DNA of 64,000 nucleotides. It comes from JBPRGG01 sp051418075. GTDB lineage: Bacteria; Bacteroidota; Bacteroidia; Cytophagales; Cyclobacteriaceae. The notes under the pieces were generated by a model. It saw only the letters and a program-made list of their open reading frames with translations. It was not told the origin of the DNA and searched no databases. How positions within the stretch are numbered: the stretch's first letter is position 1; the number at the start of each line of letters is the position of its first letter. Positions 23,466 to 33,132 of this stretch are shown piece after piece. The position numbers and the translations under genes are program-made. Location of the stretch: assembly GCA_051418075.1 (NCBI GenBank), contig JBPRGG010000056.1, forward strand, positions 62,001-126,000, written 5' to 3'.

Positions 23466-26273
23466 ATGTATACCGCTATTTTTCTGATTCTTTTTGGAGG
23501 AGGCCTGACACTTTTCATTCTGGGGCTGAAAAATCAACAAAAAATTAAAACTTGGGTGGGTGCCCTGGTAGTGGCTTTCACCCTGGTATTTTATTGGTTT
23601 ATGGGTTTTTGGGGAGAAATGCTATGGTTTCAATCCATTGGATACGGCCAGAGATTCTGGATTGTCGAGTTTTCTCAAATAGGATTAGCTGTTGGCTGCC
23701 TTTTATTGGCCCTGGTCGTAGTTTATGGTCTAACCTTCAGCGTACCCTCCAGCCATCGTATGATTTCCTTAGCAGCCATGGCTTTCGCTGCAATCATTGC
23801 AGCTGGATGGGGATATGGCAATTGGGAAATTGTACTTAAATTCTGGTTCAGGATATCCACTGATCTCAATGATCCGATCCTGGGCAATAATACAGGATTT
23901 TACCTTTTTACATTGCCCTTCCTCAGCTCATTGCAGGGATTGCTATTAACCCTTACCTTCATCAGCTTGGTTGCCAATGTCCTGCCCATAATACTGACAG
24001 TTGATGCCCGGGGAAATGTAAACCTGCGTCCGGTTGAATCTTATGAACTGTTCCGGGAAAGACAGTATCGTTCATTCTATTTAAGTACTACGGCCCTGTT
24101 CCTGGTTATGGCTTTCAATTTATATTTACAGCGATTTGAGCTGATGTACTCCGAATGGGGGGCAGTGTCTGGTCCGGGCTGGACCGATGTACATATCCGG
24201 TTACCCATGCTTACTGTGGTTTATATTATTACAGCCCTGGTAGGATTAGCTTTTCTATTCAGACCATTCCGAAAGATCATCAGGAAGCTGCTCTGGAAAC
24301 TCCGGATCACCAGTTATCCGGCTCCTCCATTTTTAGTGCTGGCAGTGGGCATATTATTGTTTTCAGTCTGGATCTTATTATTGACCTTATTGCCAGGCCT
24401 GTTTCAATGGCTTCGGGTAGAACCTAATGAAATCACTTTTGAGCGGCCTTACATCATCAACAATATCACTTTCACCCGCTATGGCTTCAATTTGCACCAG
24501 GTAGAAGACCGCGAATTTCCTGCCTCTGATACTTTTAACATAGGTATGGTACAGGACAACCAAAAGATCTTTAACAACATCAGACTCTGGGATTATCGCG
24601 CTTTGGATAATGTATATAAACAATTTCAGGAGATCAGGTTATATTATGAATTTAATGATGTAGATATTGACCGGTATACCATTGACGGAAATTATCAGCA
24701 GGTGATGGTAAGTGCCCGGGAAATGGAAATCAGTAATCTGCCGGCCCAAAGCCAGACCTTTGTCAATCAACGCTTTAAATATACCCATGGGTTTGGCATT
24801 ACCTTGTCTAATGTCAATGACTTCACTGCGCAAGGTTTGCCCGATATGCTGATCAAGGATATCCCACCCAAAAGTACCTATCCTGACCTTGAAGTAGAAG
24901 AACCCAGGATTTACTATGGTGAAGCAACTGACTCCCACGTGATCGTGAATACAGATGAACCAGAATTTGATTATCCCAGTGGAGAAGAAAACATTTATAT
25001 TCACTATCCCGGCACCGGCGGTGTGCAACTGAGTAATATCTGGAGAAAATTTTTGTTTGGTTACAAGTTCGATGGCACCCGGTTATTCTTTTCCAGTTAC
25101 CCAAATTCGAACAGCCGCATCATGTTTCACAGAAACATCAGAAACAGAGTCCGTAAACTGGCCCCATTCCTTTCTTTTGACAACGATCCTTACATCATTT
25201 TATCTGAAGGCAGACTTTACTGGATGATTGATGCTTATACTACTTCTGCTAATTTCCCTTACAGTGAACCCTTTGAGGGGATCAACTACTTGCGAAATTC
25301 GGTCAAAATTGTAGTAGATGCTTTTAATGGCTCTGTTGACTTTTACTTGTTCTCACCGGACGATCCGATCATCCAGGTTTATGACAAGATCTTTCCCGGC
25401 ATGTTCAAACCCCGGGATCAGATGCCGGAAAGCCTGGAAGAGCATATTCGATATCCGATTGATATGCTGGAAGTGCAGGGTATGGTTTTTGCCAAATACC
25501 ATATGAATGACCCTACGGTATTTTACAATCAGGAGGATTTATGGATCAGAGCCACCGAAAAATACTATGACCGGGTCCAGCCGGTTGAACCTTATTATAT
25601 CATTTGGGAATCACCCGGATCTGATGAAGCCCAATATGTTTTGATGATGCCTTTTACACCTAAAAACCGGCAGGTAATGATAGGTTGGATAGCCGGAATG
25701 TGCGATCCGCCTAATTACGGAAAGTTTATTGCTTATCAGTTCCCTAAAGATAAAAGGGTGCTGGGACCTCAGCAGGTTGAAACCAAGATCGATCAGGATA
25801 GCTTTTTATCTGGACAATTATCCTTGTGGGACCAAAGGGGTTCCAGTGTGATCAGAGGGAATGTATTGGCCATACCTATTGAAAATACCATTCTTTATGT
25901 AGAACCTATCTATTTGCAAGCTGAAACGGCCGCCTATCCGGAGCTAAGGCTGGTAGCGGTAATGCATAATGATAACCTGAGCTATGCTGAAACATTTGAT
26001 CAGGCCCTGGCCGGATTGTTTGGAGAAGCTACTATGGCTGATGCTCCTTCAGAAAGTACTGATGAAAGTACTGCTCAGACACCACGGGCTGCTGGAATTA
26101 CCAATCAGCAATTGATAATACAAGCAAACCAGGCTTTTGAAAACTATATCCGTTATACCGGAGAAAGGAATTTTCAGCAGGCTTCGGAAGCATTAAATCA
26201 ATTGGAAAAAACCTTGAATGACCTGAGCCAGGAAGCAAACATTGTTTCAGACACAGTCGCAAATGATAATTAA
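23466..26273 (+). CDS. UPF0182 family membrane protein
   Basis: A 935-residue protein matching the UPF0182/COG1615 family in length and layout. The first 310 residues contain about seven helices (positions near 5-20, 30-50, 65-85, 95-112, 150-175, 195-220, 255-275 and 290-310) with GFYLFTLPFLSSLQG between them. The remaining 600 residues form a large extracytoplasmic domain with conserved segments ERPYIINNITFTRYGFNL, NIRLWDYRAL, VYYGEATDSH-like IYYGEATDSHVIVN and YVEPIYLQAE. A Thr/Glu/Ser-rich linker and a C-terminal helix end the protein. The function of the family is unknown. It is monocistronic and intact. Confidence 0.92.
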   Translation: MYTAIFLILFGGGLTLFILGLKNQQKIKTWVGALVVAFTLVFYWFMGFWGEMLWFQSIGYGQRFWIVEFSQIGLAVGCLLLALVVVYGLTFSVPSSHRMISLAAMAFAAIIAAGWGYGNWEIVLKFWFRISTDLNDPILGNNTGFYLFTLPFLSSLQGLLLTLTFISLVANVLPIILTVDARGNVNLRPVESYELFRERQYRSFYLSTTALFLVMAFNLYLQRFELMYSEWGAVSGPGWTDVHIRLPMLTVVYIITALVGLAFLFRPFRKIIRKLLWKLRITSYPAPPFLVLAVGILLFSVWILLLTLLPGLFQWLRVEPNEITFERPYIINNITFTRYGFNLHQVEDREFPASDTFNIGMVQDNQKIFNNIRLWDYRALDNVYKQFQEIRLYYEFNDVDIDRYTIDGNYQQVMVSAREMEISNLPAQSQTFVNQRFKYTHGFGITLSNVNDFTAQGLPDMLIKDIPPKSTYPDLEVEEPRIYYGEATDSHVIVNTDEPEFDYPSGEENIYIHYPGTGGVQLSNIWRKFLFGYKFDGTRLFFSSYPNSNSRIMFHRNIRNRVRKLAPFLSFDNDPYIILSEGRLYWMIDAYTTSANFPYSEPFEGINYLRNSVKIVVDAFNGSVDFYLFSPDDPIIQVYDKIFPGMFKPRDQMPESLEEHIRYPIDMLEVQGMVFAKYHMNDPTVFYNQEDLWIRATEKYYDRVQPVEPYYIIWESPGSDEAQYVLMMPFTPKNRQVMIGWIAGMCDPPNYGKFIAYQFPKDKRVLGPQQVETKIDQDSFLSGQLSLWDQRGSSVIRGNVLAIPIENTILYVEPIYLQAETAAYPELRLVAVMHNDNLSYAETFDQALAGLFGEATMADAPSESTDESTAQTPRAAGITNQQLIIQANQAFENYIRYTGERNFQQASEALNQLEKTLNDLSQEANIVSDTVANDN

Positions 26274-26739
26274 AAATAATTTTAAAAACTTATACCCTTC
26301 CAAATCCAGGAAGTCATTCTATGGGTTTGGCCCGGATGGTTACCTAACATCATGTATTGAGGTAATCATCCACTTGTTTCCCCTTTAATCTCCCCTATTA
26401 CTTTTTTAAAAAATTGTTAAAATTATCGAATTTTATTAAATATACTTTTGTTATATTATAAAATTAGCAAATAATTTCCTGACGCAGCCGTTATCAGGAA
26501 AATAATTTTACATTATCAGATTTTACAAAATATAATATTTAATTATTCATTGTATCCGGAGTGTAATGAAATATATGCATTATGGGATTGAATAATTACC
26601 TAATTAAGAATTTTGTACTTCATATTCCAAAATTTAATTAAACAAGAAGCAACGAACAGATTGTTATATATAAAATATGATCATCTGGATCGGCAAAGGA
26701 AGACAATAAAACATTTTTCGGTACCCTAAATAATTATCT
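26274..26739. other. Long AT-rich leader region of the prkA operon
   Basis: About 465 nt. TACTTTTG at 26443-26450 matches the -7 consensus and would give a leader of nearly 290 nt. An 8-bp stem-loop (TTTCCTGA 26475-26482, TCAGGAAA 26494-26501) lies just after it. The length suggests complex or stress-controlled expression of the operon; no RNA family is recognised. Confidence 0.45.
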
Positions 26740-28665
26740 ATGAATAAAGATATTAAAAAGCTCATTGATGATTACAATCAGCAGTATCAGACTACTCAGG
26801 AAACCATCAGCTTTATGGAGTTCCTTGATCTGGTAAAAAAAGATAAAAGCCTGGCCAAACTAGCCCATAAACGTATTTATGATGTGATTATGGATGCTGG
26901 TTTTACCATACTAAATACAGAAAAAGACCTTCGTTTGAAAAGGATCTTTGGAAATCGAAAAATTAAAAGCTATAATTTCTTTAAGGATGAATTTTTTGGA
27001 ATCGAAGAACAACTACAGAAAATAGTACGGTATTTCCATTCTGCCTCGCTTAAAGGGGAAGAAAGCAGACAGGTATTGTTTTTAGTAGGACCGGTAGGAG
27101 CAGGAAAATCTTCCTTGATAGATAAATTGAAAAGAGGTCTGGAAACTAGCCCTCCTGTTTACCACCTGGAAGGTAGCCCGATCCGGGTCAATCCAATTTG
27201 TGCCATTCCTAAAAAACTCAGGCCGGAAATGGAAAAAGCCCTGGGTATTGAAATAGAAGGTGATTTGGATCCCATCAGTCAATTCAGGCTGGAACATGAG
27301 TTTAAGGGGGATTTTACCAAATTCAAGGTAGCCAAATTTGAATTTAGCGTTCGAAATAAAACAGGCATAGCTACAGTTCCACCAGTGGATCCTAATAACC
27401 AGGATACTTCCGTTTTGATTGGTTCGGAAGATCTTTCCAAAATGGATAAATATACTGAAGATGATCCCCGGGCACTTACCCTCAATGGTGCCTTTAATTC
27501 TGGAAACAGAGGTATCGTGGAATTTATCGAGGTATTCAAAAATGAAATAGAATACCTGCATGTGATGTTAACCGCTACCCAGGAAAAATCCATTCCTGCC
27601 CCGGGTAAACATCCCATGATGTACTTTGATGGGGTAATTCTGGCCCATTCCAATGAAGCTGAATGGAATAAATTTAAAGCCGACCATACCAATGAGGCCA
27701 TTCTGGACAGGATCGTCAAAATTGAAGTGCCCTACGTGCTTGAACTTTCCGAAGAGATCAAGATTTATCAGAAAATGATCGCCAAGTCTGATTTTGATGC
27801 ACATATTGCACCGCATACTCTGGAAATCGTTTCCATGTTTGCCATATTGAGCCGCCTGAAACCTACTTCCAAAAGTGATATTATGACCAAGCTCAAGCTT
27901 TATAACGGGGAAGAAGTGACCGAACAGGGTCAGACCAAACACATTAATGTGCAGGAATTGAAGGAGGAATTTCAGGATGAAGGCATGACCGGCATATCTA
28001 CCCGATTTATTATGAAATCTTTGGATAATGCCCTTTCGGATAGCGAAAGCAATACCATTCATCCCATTGCTGTATTGGATGCGCTACAAAACAAGCTCAA
28101 GGAAGAGCCCATGCCAGAGGATCAGAAGGAGCGCTACATGGGTATTTTAAAAGATATTCTGTATAAAGAATACTTGAAAATGCTGGAAACTGATATTACC
28201 CGGGCATTTGTATATGCTTATGAGGAACAGGCAGAAACATTGTTTCATAATTACCTTGATCATGTGGAAGCCTATGTCCTGAAGAAAAAGGTAATCAACC
28301 AGAATTCAAAGGAAGAAATGGATCCGGATGAAGAATTTCTCAGCTCCATCGAAGAACAGGTGGGGATTACAGGTACCGCAGCTGATGGTTTCCGGCAGGA
28401 TGTAATGAGCTATATATCTCATATCTTAAGGAGAAAAGGAAACTTATCCTATAAAAGTTACGAACCCTTAAGACAAGCCATTGAAAAGAAATTGATGGCT
28501 TCAGTGAAAGATATTACCCGTATCATCCTGAAATCAAAAACCAGAGATGAAAAGCAAAAAGAGAAATACGATGCCATGATCAAGTCAATGATCGATCATG
28601 GATACAACCAGGAGAGTTGTGATGCAGTATTGACATTTGCTGCCAACAATTTATGGAAGAATTAA
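26740..28665 (+). CDS. prkA: PrkA family serine protein kinase / AAA ATPase
   Basis: A 641-residue protein of the PrkA family (YeaG in E. coli). It has an N-terminal AAA domain with Walker A GPVGAGKSSLIDKLK near residue 118 and the family region FFGIEEQLQKIVRYFHSAS before it, FDGVILAHSNEAEWNKFK, DRIVKIEVPYVLELSEEIKIY, and a C-terminal PrkA domain (about 400-640). Known members phosphorylate themselves and substrates on Ser/Thr and act in starvation and stationary-phase adaptation; some have been shown to behave as ATP-dependent proteases. It heads a conserved three-gene unit with a YeaH-like and a SpoVR-like gene; spacing to the next gene is 27 nt. Confidence 0.96.
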   Translation: MNKDIKKLIDDYNQQYQTTQETISFMEFLDLVKKDKSLAKLAHKRIYDVIMDAGFTILNTEKDLRLKRIFGNRKIKSYNFFKDEFFGIEEQLQKIVRYFHSASLKGEESRQVLFLVGPVGAGKSSLIDKLKRGLETSPPVYHLEGSPIRVNPICAIPKKLRPEMEKALGIEIEGDLDPISQFRLEHEFKGDFTKFKVAKFEFSVRNKTGIATVPPVDPNNQDTSVLIGSEDLSKMDKYTEDDPRALTLNGAFNSGNRGIVEFIEVFKNEIEYLHVMLTATQEKSIPAPGKHPMMYFDGVILAHSNEAEWNKFKADHTNEAILDRIVKIEVPYVLELSEEIKIYQKMIAKSDFDAHIAPHTLEIVSMFAILSRLKPTSKSDIMTKLKLYNGEEVTEQGQTKHINVQELKEEFQDEGMTGISTRFIMKSLDNALSDSESNTIHPIAVLDALQNKLKEEPMPEDQKERYMGILKDILYKEYLKMLETDITRAFVYAYEEQAETLFHNYLDHVEAYVLKKKVINQNSKEEMDPDEEFLSSIEEQVGITGTAADGFRQDVMSYISHILRRKGNLSYKSYEPLRQAIEKKLMASVKDITRIILKSKTRDEKQKEKYDAMIKSMIDHGYNQESCDAVLTFAANNLWKN

Positions 28666-28692
28666 GATTTTAAATAAAAGAAATACATTTTC

Positions 28693-29853
28693 ATGGCAAT
28701 CTTCAGGGATTTTACCCAGCAAAAAAGGGACAGAACAGCCAGTGACAGGAACCGGCATAAGGAGCTGGTAAAAAAGAAGATTCGGGAAGGAATAGCTGAT
28801 ATTATTGCGGAAGAATCTATCATTGGCAAAAGCAGGAATAAAGTAATCAAAGTACCTATCAGAGGTATTAAAGAATACCAGTTCATCTATGGTGAAAACG
28901 GCAAGGGAGTGTCGCAGGGTAATGGCAGTGAACAAAAAGGGCAGGTGATCAGCCGCAGTAAGGGGGAAAATCTGAATAAATCAGGTGAAGCCGGCAATCA
29001 ACCGGGTGAAGATATCTACGAAACCGAAATTACCATGGATGAGGCCATCAATATGATGTTTGAAGACCTGGAACTGCCCCAACTGGAAAGAAAAAAATAT
29101 TTCGAAATGGAATCCGAAGCCCTGAGAAGGCTGCTGGGTTACCAGAGAAAGGGCATTCGCAACCGGTTATCCAAGCGGCGCACCCTGAAGAACAAGTTAA
29201 AAAGAAAAAATGCCCTTAAAAAGCGGGGCAAAATCGAAGAGCCGTTTCCGTTTCACAACGATGACCTGGTATACCGGCGGTTGGTTACAGATGTGAAATA
29301 CCAATCCAATGCAGTGGTATTTTGCATCATGGATGTGAGCGGGTCGATGGATCAGATCAAGAAATACCTGGCCCGCAGCTTTTATTTTATGCTATATCAG
29401 TTTATTAAAACCAGGTACCGCAATACGGAGATCGTATTCATTGCCCACCATACAGAGGCCAGGGAAGTATCTGAAAATGATTTCTTCCATAAAGTGGAAT
29501 CAGGTGGAACATTCATTTCCTCGGGGTACAAGAAAACCCTGGAAATAATAGAAGAGCGTTTCAATCCGGAATTATGGAATATTTATGCATTTCACTGTAG
29601 CGATGGGGACAATTTTGATTCAGACAATAAATCTGCTATGGAAGCAGCCCAGAAGCTAACTGATATCTGCAACTTATTTGGCTATGGAGAAATCAAGCCC
29701 ATTTCCAGCTATGACTGGTCTAGCATGCTGGATCGGTTTAAGACCATTCAGGCAGATAATTTTGTAAGCTTGAAAATCAGAAGCAAAGAAGATATATGGC
29801 CTACTTTTAAGAAGTTTTTGACTCTTGATAAGAACACTGCAGAAACCACTTAA
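28693..29853 (+). CDS. yeaH: YeaH/YhbH family protein (DUF444)
   Basis: A 386-residue protein of the DUF444 family. The N-terminus is basic and probably flexible (QQKRDRTASDRNRHKELV). The centre has LPQLERKKYFEMESEALRR and the basic SKRRTLKNKLKRKN. The C-terminal half is a von Willebrand A-like domain with a MIDAS-type DVSGSMDQ near 214-221, IVFIAHHTEAREVSE and FISSGYKKTLEII. It is a metal-binding adaptor that always travels with PrkA and SpoVR. Gaps of 27 nt upstream and 6 nt downstream make this an operon. Confidence 0.95.
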   Translation: MAIFRDFTQQKRDRTASDRNRHKELVKKKIREGIADIIAEESIIGKSRNKVIKVPIRGIKEYQFIYGENGKGVSQGNGSEQKGQVISRSKGENLNKSGEAGNQPGEDIYETEITMDEAINMMFEDLELPQLERKKYFEMESEALRRLLGYQRKGIRNRLSKRRTLKNKLKRKNALKKRGKIEEPFPFHNDDLVYRRLVTDVKYQSNAVVFCIMDVSGSMDQIKKYLARSFYFMLYQFIKTRYRNTEIVFIAHHTEAREVSENDFFHKVESGGTFISSGYKKTLEIIEERFNPELWNIYAFHCSDGDNFDSDNKSAMEAAQKLTDICNLFGYGEIKPISSYDWSSMLDRFKTIQADNFVSLKIRSKEDIWPTFKKFLTLDKNTAETT

Positions 29854-29859
29854 ACCTAT

Positions 29860-31254
29860 TTGCATATGGCTGACTGGACTATAGACGAATTAAGAAAATG
29901 GAATACAAAGATCGAAAAGCTGGCCGACCAGTTAGGATTGGATTTTTATCCTCAGGAATTTGAAATCTGTGATTATCATGATATGCTGGGATATCAATCC
30001 TATTCAGGGATGCCTTCCCGTTATCCCCACTGGAGTTTTGGCAAATCTTTTGAAAAGCAAAGAACCCTTTATCAACATGGTCTTTCCGGATTAGCCTATG
30101 AAATGGTGATCAATTCCAATCCCTGCCTGGCTTATCTGATGATAGATAATCCCTTAGCCATGCAAATTTTAACCATGGCTCATGTCTATGGCCACAATGA
30201 CTTTTTCAAGAACAATATCCATTTTAGCAAAACCAGGGCAGAACTATCCCTGGAAATGTTTAAACGACATGCAGATCGGGTACGTGATTATGTGGAAAGG
30301 CCGGGAATTGGTTATGAAAAAGTGGAAAAAATCCTGGACGCAGCCCATGCAGTAAGGTTCCAGTGCAACCGAAATATCTTTATTAAGTCCCTTTCTGAAA
30401 AGGAACAGGAAGAAAATTTTTTCAAAGGATTGAATCGCCCTCCGGGACCATGGGAACATTTGCATAGCCGCACTGAAAAGCTGGAATCTGATTTTATGCC
30501 CGAGCCGATTGATGATCTTATCCTGTTCATTCGGGATAATCAGCCTTTTTTATCTGATTGGCAAAAAGATCTGCTGACCATTGTGCATAATGAAACTAAA
30601 TATTTTCTGCCCCAAATGGAAACCAAGATCATGAATGAAGGCTGGGCTACTTTCTGGCATTACACTATTTTAAACCAGTTGGATCTTACCCCCCATCACT
30701 ATATGGATTTTATCCGGAGTCATAACCAGGTGGTAAGGCCGCATGTAGGTGGTTTAAATCCCTATCATATCGGTTATGTCCTTTTCATGAAAATATCAGG
30801 CAGTGATGGTCATCAGATCAGCTATAATATTGATCCTGAAATATTTACCATAAGAAAAGTAGATCGTGACAGTTCATTTTTGAGAAGATACCTGACCCGG
30901 GAGCTGGCCCAGGAATTGAACCTTTTTGAGTACCAGGTGAAGCATAAAAAGGCCATCATTTCGGAAGTTTCCGATCAGAAGGGTTGGGAGAAAATTAGGG
31001 AAACCCTGATCTCCAATATTGGCATGAATGGTATACCGGTGATCAAGGTGAAAGACATCAACCGGAGGTTTAATCAGCTCAGGCTCATCCATGAATATGA
31101 TAATCGGGAGCTGGATCTGCAATACGTAGAAAAGACATTGCAGCATGTTTATAATTTATGGAATAGTCCGGTACTTCTGGAAACTGTGATCGATAAGGCT
31201 CCGGTCTACTGCACTTATGACGAAGGGAAATTCCTGATTGAAAAGATTCATTAA
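29860..31254 (+). CDS. SpoVR family protein (YcgB-like)
   Basis: A 464-residue protein of the SpoVR/YcgB family. Recognisable are the N-terminal GLDFYPQEFEICDYHDMLGY, SGMPSRYPHWSFGKSFEKQ, MIINSNPCLAYLM-type MVINSNPCLAYLMIDN, HVYGHNDFFKNN, and MNEGWATFWHYTILNQLDL with its HxxxH-like pattern. SpoVR is named from spore cortex formation in Bacillus, but the family is widespread in non-sporulating bacteria as the third member of the PrkA-YeaH-YcgB stress unit. Sporulation is not implied here. The gene begins 6 nt after yeaH. Confidence 0.96.
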   Translation: MHMADWTIDELRKWNTKIEKLADQLGLDFYPQEFEICDYHDMLGYQSYSGMPSRYPHWSFGKSFEKQRTLYQHGLSGLAYEMVINSNPCLAYLMIDNPLAMQILTMAHVYGHNDFFKNNIHFSKTRAELSLEMFKRHADRVRDYVERPGIGYEKVEKILDAAHAVRFQCNRNIFIKSLSEKEQEENFFKGLNRPPGPWEHLHSRTEKLESDFMPEPIDDLILFIRDNQPFLSDWQKDLLTIVHNETKYFLPQMETKIMNEGWATFWHYTILNQLDLTPHHYMDFIRSHNQVVRPHVGGLNPYHIGYVLFMKISGSDGHQISYNIDPEIFTIRKVDRDSSFLRRYLTRELAQELNLFEYQVKHKKAIISEVSDQKGWEKIRETLISNIGMNGIPVIKVKDINRRFNQLRLIHEYDNRELDLQYVEKTLQHVYNLWNSPVLLETVIDKAPVYCTYDEGKFLIEKIH

Positions 31255-31326
31255 TTCGGCTTAGGTGATTATTTTCAACATTTAGGGCAATCCGTAGTTA
31301 AACTGGGTAGAACCTACTCAATAACC

Positions 31327-32076
31327 ATGGCCTATACCATCGCAGTCAGTAATCATAAAGGCGGTGTGGGTAAAACCACCACCGTAATCAATTTAGGAGC
31401 GGGATTAACCCAGTTTGGCAAGAAAGTGTTATTGGTAGATATGGATCCCCAGGCTAATTTGAGCCAAAGCCTAAAACTTCATTATGATCAGGGAACCCTT
31501 AATCAAGCCTTGACTGATCAGGCAGTACTTCAAACTTATGATGTTGCTGAAGGACTGGAGGCTGTAATCTCCTCTGATGAACCACCCCTAGACCAACTTG
31601 AACTAAACGGAAAAGACAACCGCTTGCATTTAGGTCGTTTGCTGAAACAGGTGAATAGCAGGTTTGATTATATTTTAATTGATTGTCCACCCACCCTGGG
31701 CTTGCTGACCATCAACGCATTTGCTGCAGCAGATGAAGTTTTGATCCCTTTACAAGCTGAATATCTGGCCTTGAAAGGGCTTTCCAAATTGATCAACCTA
31801 ATTGCCCAGGTTCAGAAAGAGGTAAACCAGGACCTGAAGATAGGAGGTATTTTCCTTACTCAGTATGATGACAGAAAGATCCTTAATAAAACGGTAGCTA
31901 AAAGCCTGGAAAACAATTTTCCTGACCGGGCCCTGAAAACCAGGATCAGGAATAACATTTCTATTGCTGAAGCCCCGATCCAGGGCAAGGATATTTTCCG
32001 GTACAACAAACGAAGTAACGGAGCCCAGGATTATTTGTCCCTGGCTAAGGAGATCCATAGCCGGCACGATACCTGA
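31327..32076 (+). CDS. ParA/MinD-type ATPase (orphan)
   Basis: A 249-residue P-loop ATPase of the ParA (Soj) class. Features: deviant Walker A NHKGGVGKTTTVINLG at 9-24, VLLVDMDPQANLSQSL (Walker A prime region), FDYILIDCPPTLGLLTINAF (Walker B) and a C-terminal amphipathic helix region IFRYNKRSNGAQDYLSL. These proteins bind DNA or membranes in an ATP-dependent way to position chromosomes, plasmids or large protein complexes. There is no parB, no centromere-like repeats and no plasmid genes nearby, so it probably serves a cargo other than the chromosome or works with a partner encoded elsewhere. It lies 72 nt after the SpoVR gene and may be the last gene of that operon. Confidence 0.92.
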   Translation: MAYTIAVSNHKGGVGKTTTVINLGAGLTQFGKKVLLVDMDPQANLSQSLKLHYDQGTLNQALTDQAVLQTYDVAEGLEAVISSDEPPLDQLELNGKDNRLHLGRLLKQVNSRFDYILIDCPPTLGLLTINAFAAADEVLIPLQAEYLALKGLSKLINLIAQVQKEVNQDLKIGGIFLTQYDDRKILNKTVAKSLENNFPDRALKTRIRNNISIAEAPIQGKDIFRYNKRSNGAQDYLSLAKEIHSRHDT

Positions 32077-32084
32077 TTCAAAGC

Positions 32085-33044
32085 TTAACTACTAAAGTTA
32101 ATCGAATAAATCAAGTAAGCGGCATAGAGAATTAAAAAGATCACACCTTCAATTCTGTCTACTTTTCTGCGTCCAATGGTAATGGTAGTGAAAAATAGCA
32201 ATAGACTGGCCAGTATGGTTACCCCTATATCCAGGTTCATGGAAGGGCTGAATGGTAATGGTTTTATCAGAGATGTGACTCCTAAAATCAGGAAAATATT
32301 AAAAATATTACTTCCCACTACATTTCCCACCGCTATATCGGTTTTCTTTTTTGTGGCTGCAATAATTGAAGTGGCTAATTCAGGTAAGGAAGTACCCACT
32401 GCCACAATAGTCAAACCAATGATACGCTGACTGATTCCCAGGTTGGCCGCAATGGTGGAAGCGCCCTGTACCAGGAACTTCCCGCCAAAATATAATCCTA
32501 CCAATCCAGCCAGGATCATTAAAACTCCCCTGCCAATCGGAATTACTTTTGTCTGATCATCTGCTTCCGGTGGGGTATTCTTGACGATTTCCACTGTATA
32601 AACCAGAAAAATTACAAAAAATGATAAAAAGATCAATCCATCGATCCGGGTAATCGCATTCATCTCAGTACTACGATCTATCAATTGATCATTGGCCACA
32701 ATACCCAGCACAATTGCAGCCAGCAAGCTTAAGGGAATTTCCTTCCAGGTCGTATTTTTCTGAATTACCAGGGGATATATGATGGATGACAGTCCCAGGA
32801 TCAGGAAAATATTGGCAATATTGCTACCCAATACATTTCCAATGGCAATATCAGTAGCATCATTCAAGGCTGAAAAAATATTTACTGTTAGCTCAGGAGC
32901 AGAGGTACCAAAAGCTACTATGGTCAGGCCTATGACAATGTCTGATATCCCAAACTTCCTGGCTACAGCTGTAGCGCCATCTACCAGCCAGTTTGCCGAA
33001 AGAATTATGGCTACTATTCCTCCTATTAACAACAGGAAATTCAT
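32085..33044 (-). CDS. Calcium/sodium antiporter (CaCA family, YrbG-like)
   Basis: A 319-residue inner-membrane protein with about ten helices arranged as two inverted repeats. The two ion-binding alpha repeats are VAFGTSAPELTVNIFSA near 46-62 and VAVGTSLPELATSIIAA near 213-229, each with the catalytic Glu/Asn-rich follow-up (GNVLGSNIANIFLILG and GNVVGSNIFNIFLILG). This matches K-independent Ca/Na exchangers of the YrbG class. It is convergent with the parA gene, with only 8 nt between stops. It is divergent from the lipoprotein gene at 33133. Confidence 0.96.
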   Translation of the reverse strand: MNFLLLIGGIVAIILSANWLVDGATAVARKFGISDIVIGLTIVAFGTSAPELTVNIFSALNDATDIAIGNVLGSNIANIFLILGLSSIIYPLVIQKNTTWKEIPLSLLAAIVLGIVANDQLIDRSTEMNAITRIDGLIFLSFFVIFLVYTVEIVKNTPPEADDQTKVIPIGRGVLMILAGLVGLYFGGKFLVQGASTIAANLGISQRIIGLTIVAVGTSLPELATSIIAATKKKTDIAVGNVVGSNIFNIFLILGVTSLIKPLPFSPSMNLDIGVTILASLLLFFTTITIGRRKVDRIEGVIFLILYAAYLIYSINFSS

Positions 33045-33132
33045 TGTGGATTTAATTTTTTCTTTGGCACTCTATTCTACCTGGCAATTTTTAAATCTTA
33101 ACAATAAACTGCCCCGGCTGTTTTTTTACTAC

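Noticed and set aside
24387..25104. Minus-strand frames inside the UPF0182 gene
   Set aside because: Antisense shadows; composition is not protein-like and no promoter is seen.
27082..28062. Long minus-strand open frames inside prkA
   Set aside because: They are antisense to a well conserved gene, lack any motif, and result from its codon use.
26740..31254. Sporulation locus because of SpoVR and PrkA
   Set aside because: The PrkA-YeaH-SpoVR trio is widespread in non-sporulating bacteria, and no other spore gene is present.
31327..32076. Plasmid or chromosome partition locus
   Set aside because: No parB, no iterons or centromere-like repeats and no replication gene lie nearby; the neighbours are chromosomal housekeeping and stress genes.
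32779..33132. Longer N-terminus for the lipoprotein at 33133
   Set aside because: The extension is antisense to the Ca/Na antiporter gene and would place the signal peptide inside the protein.
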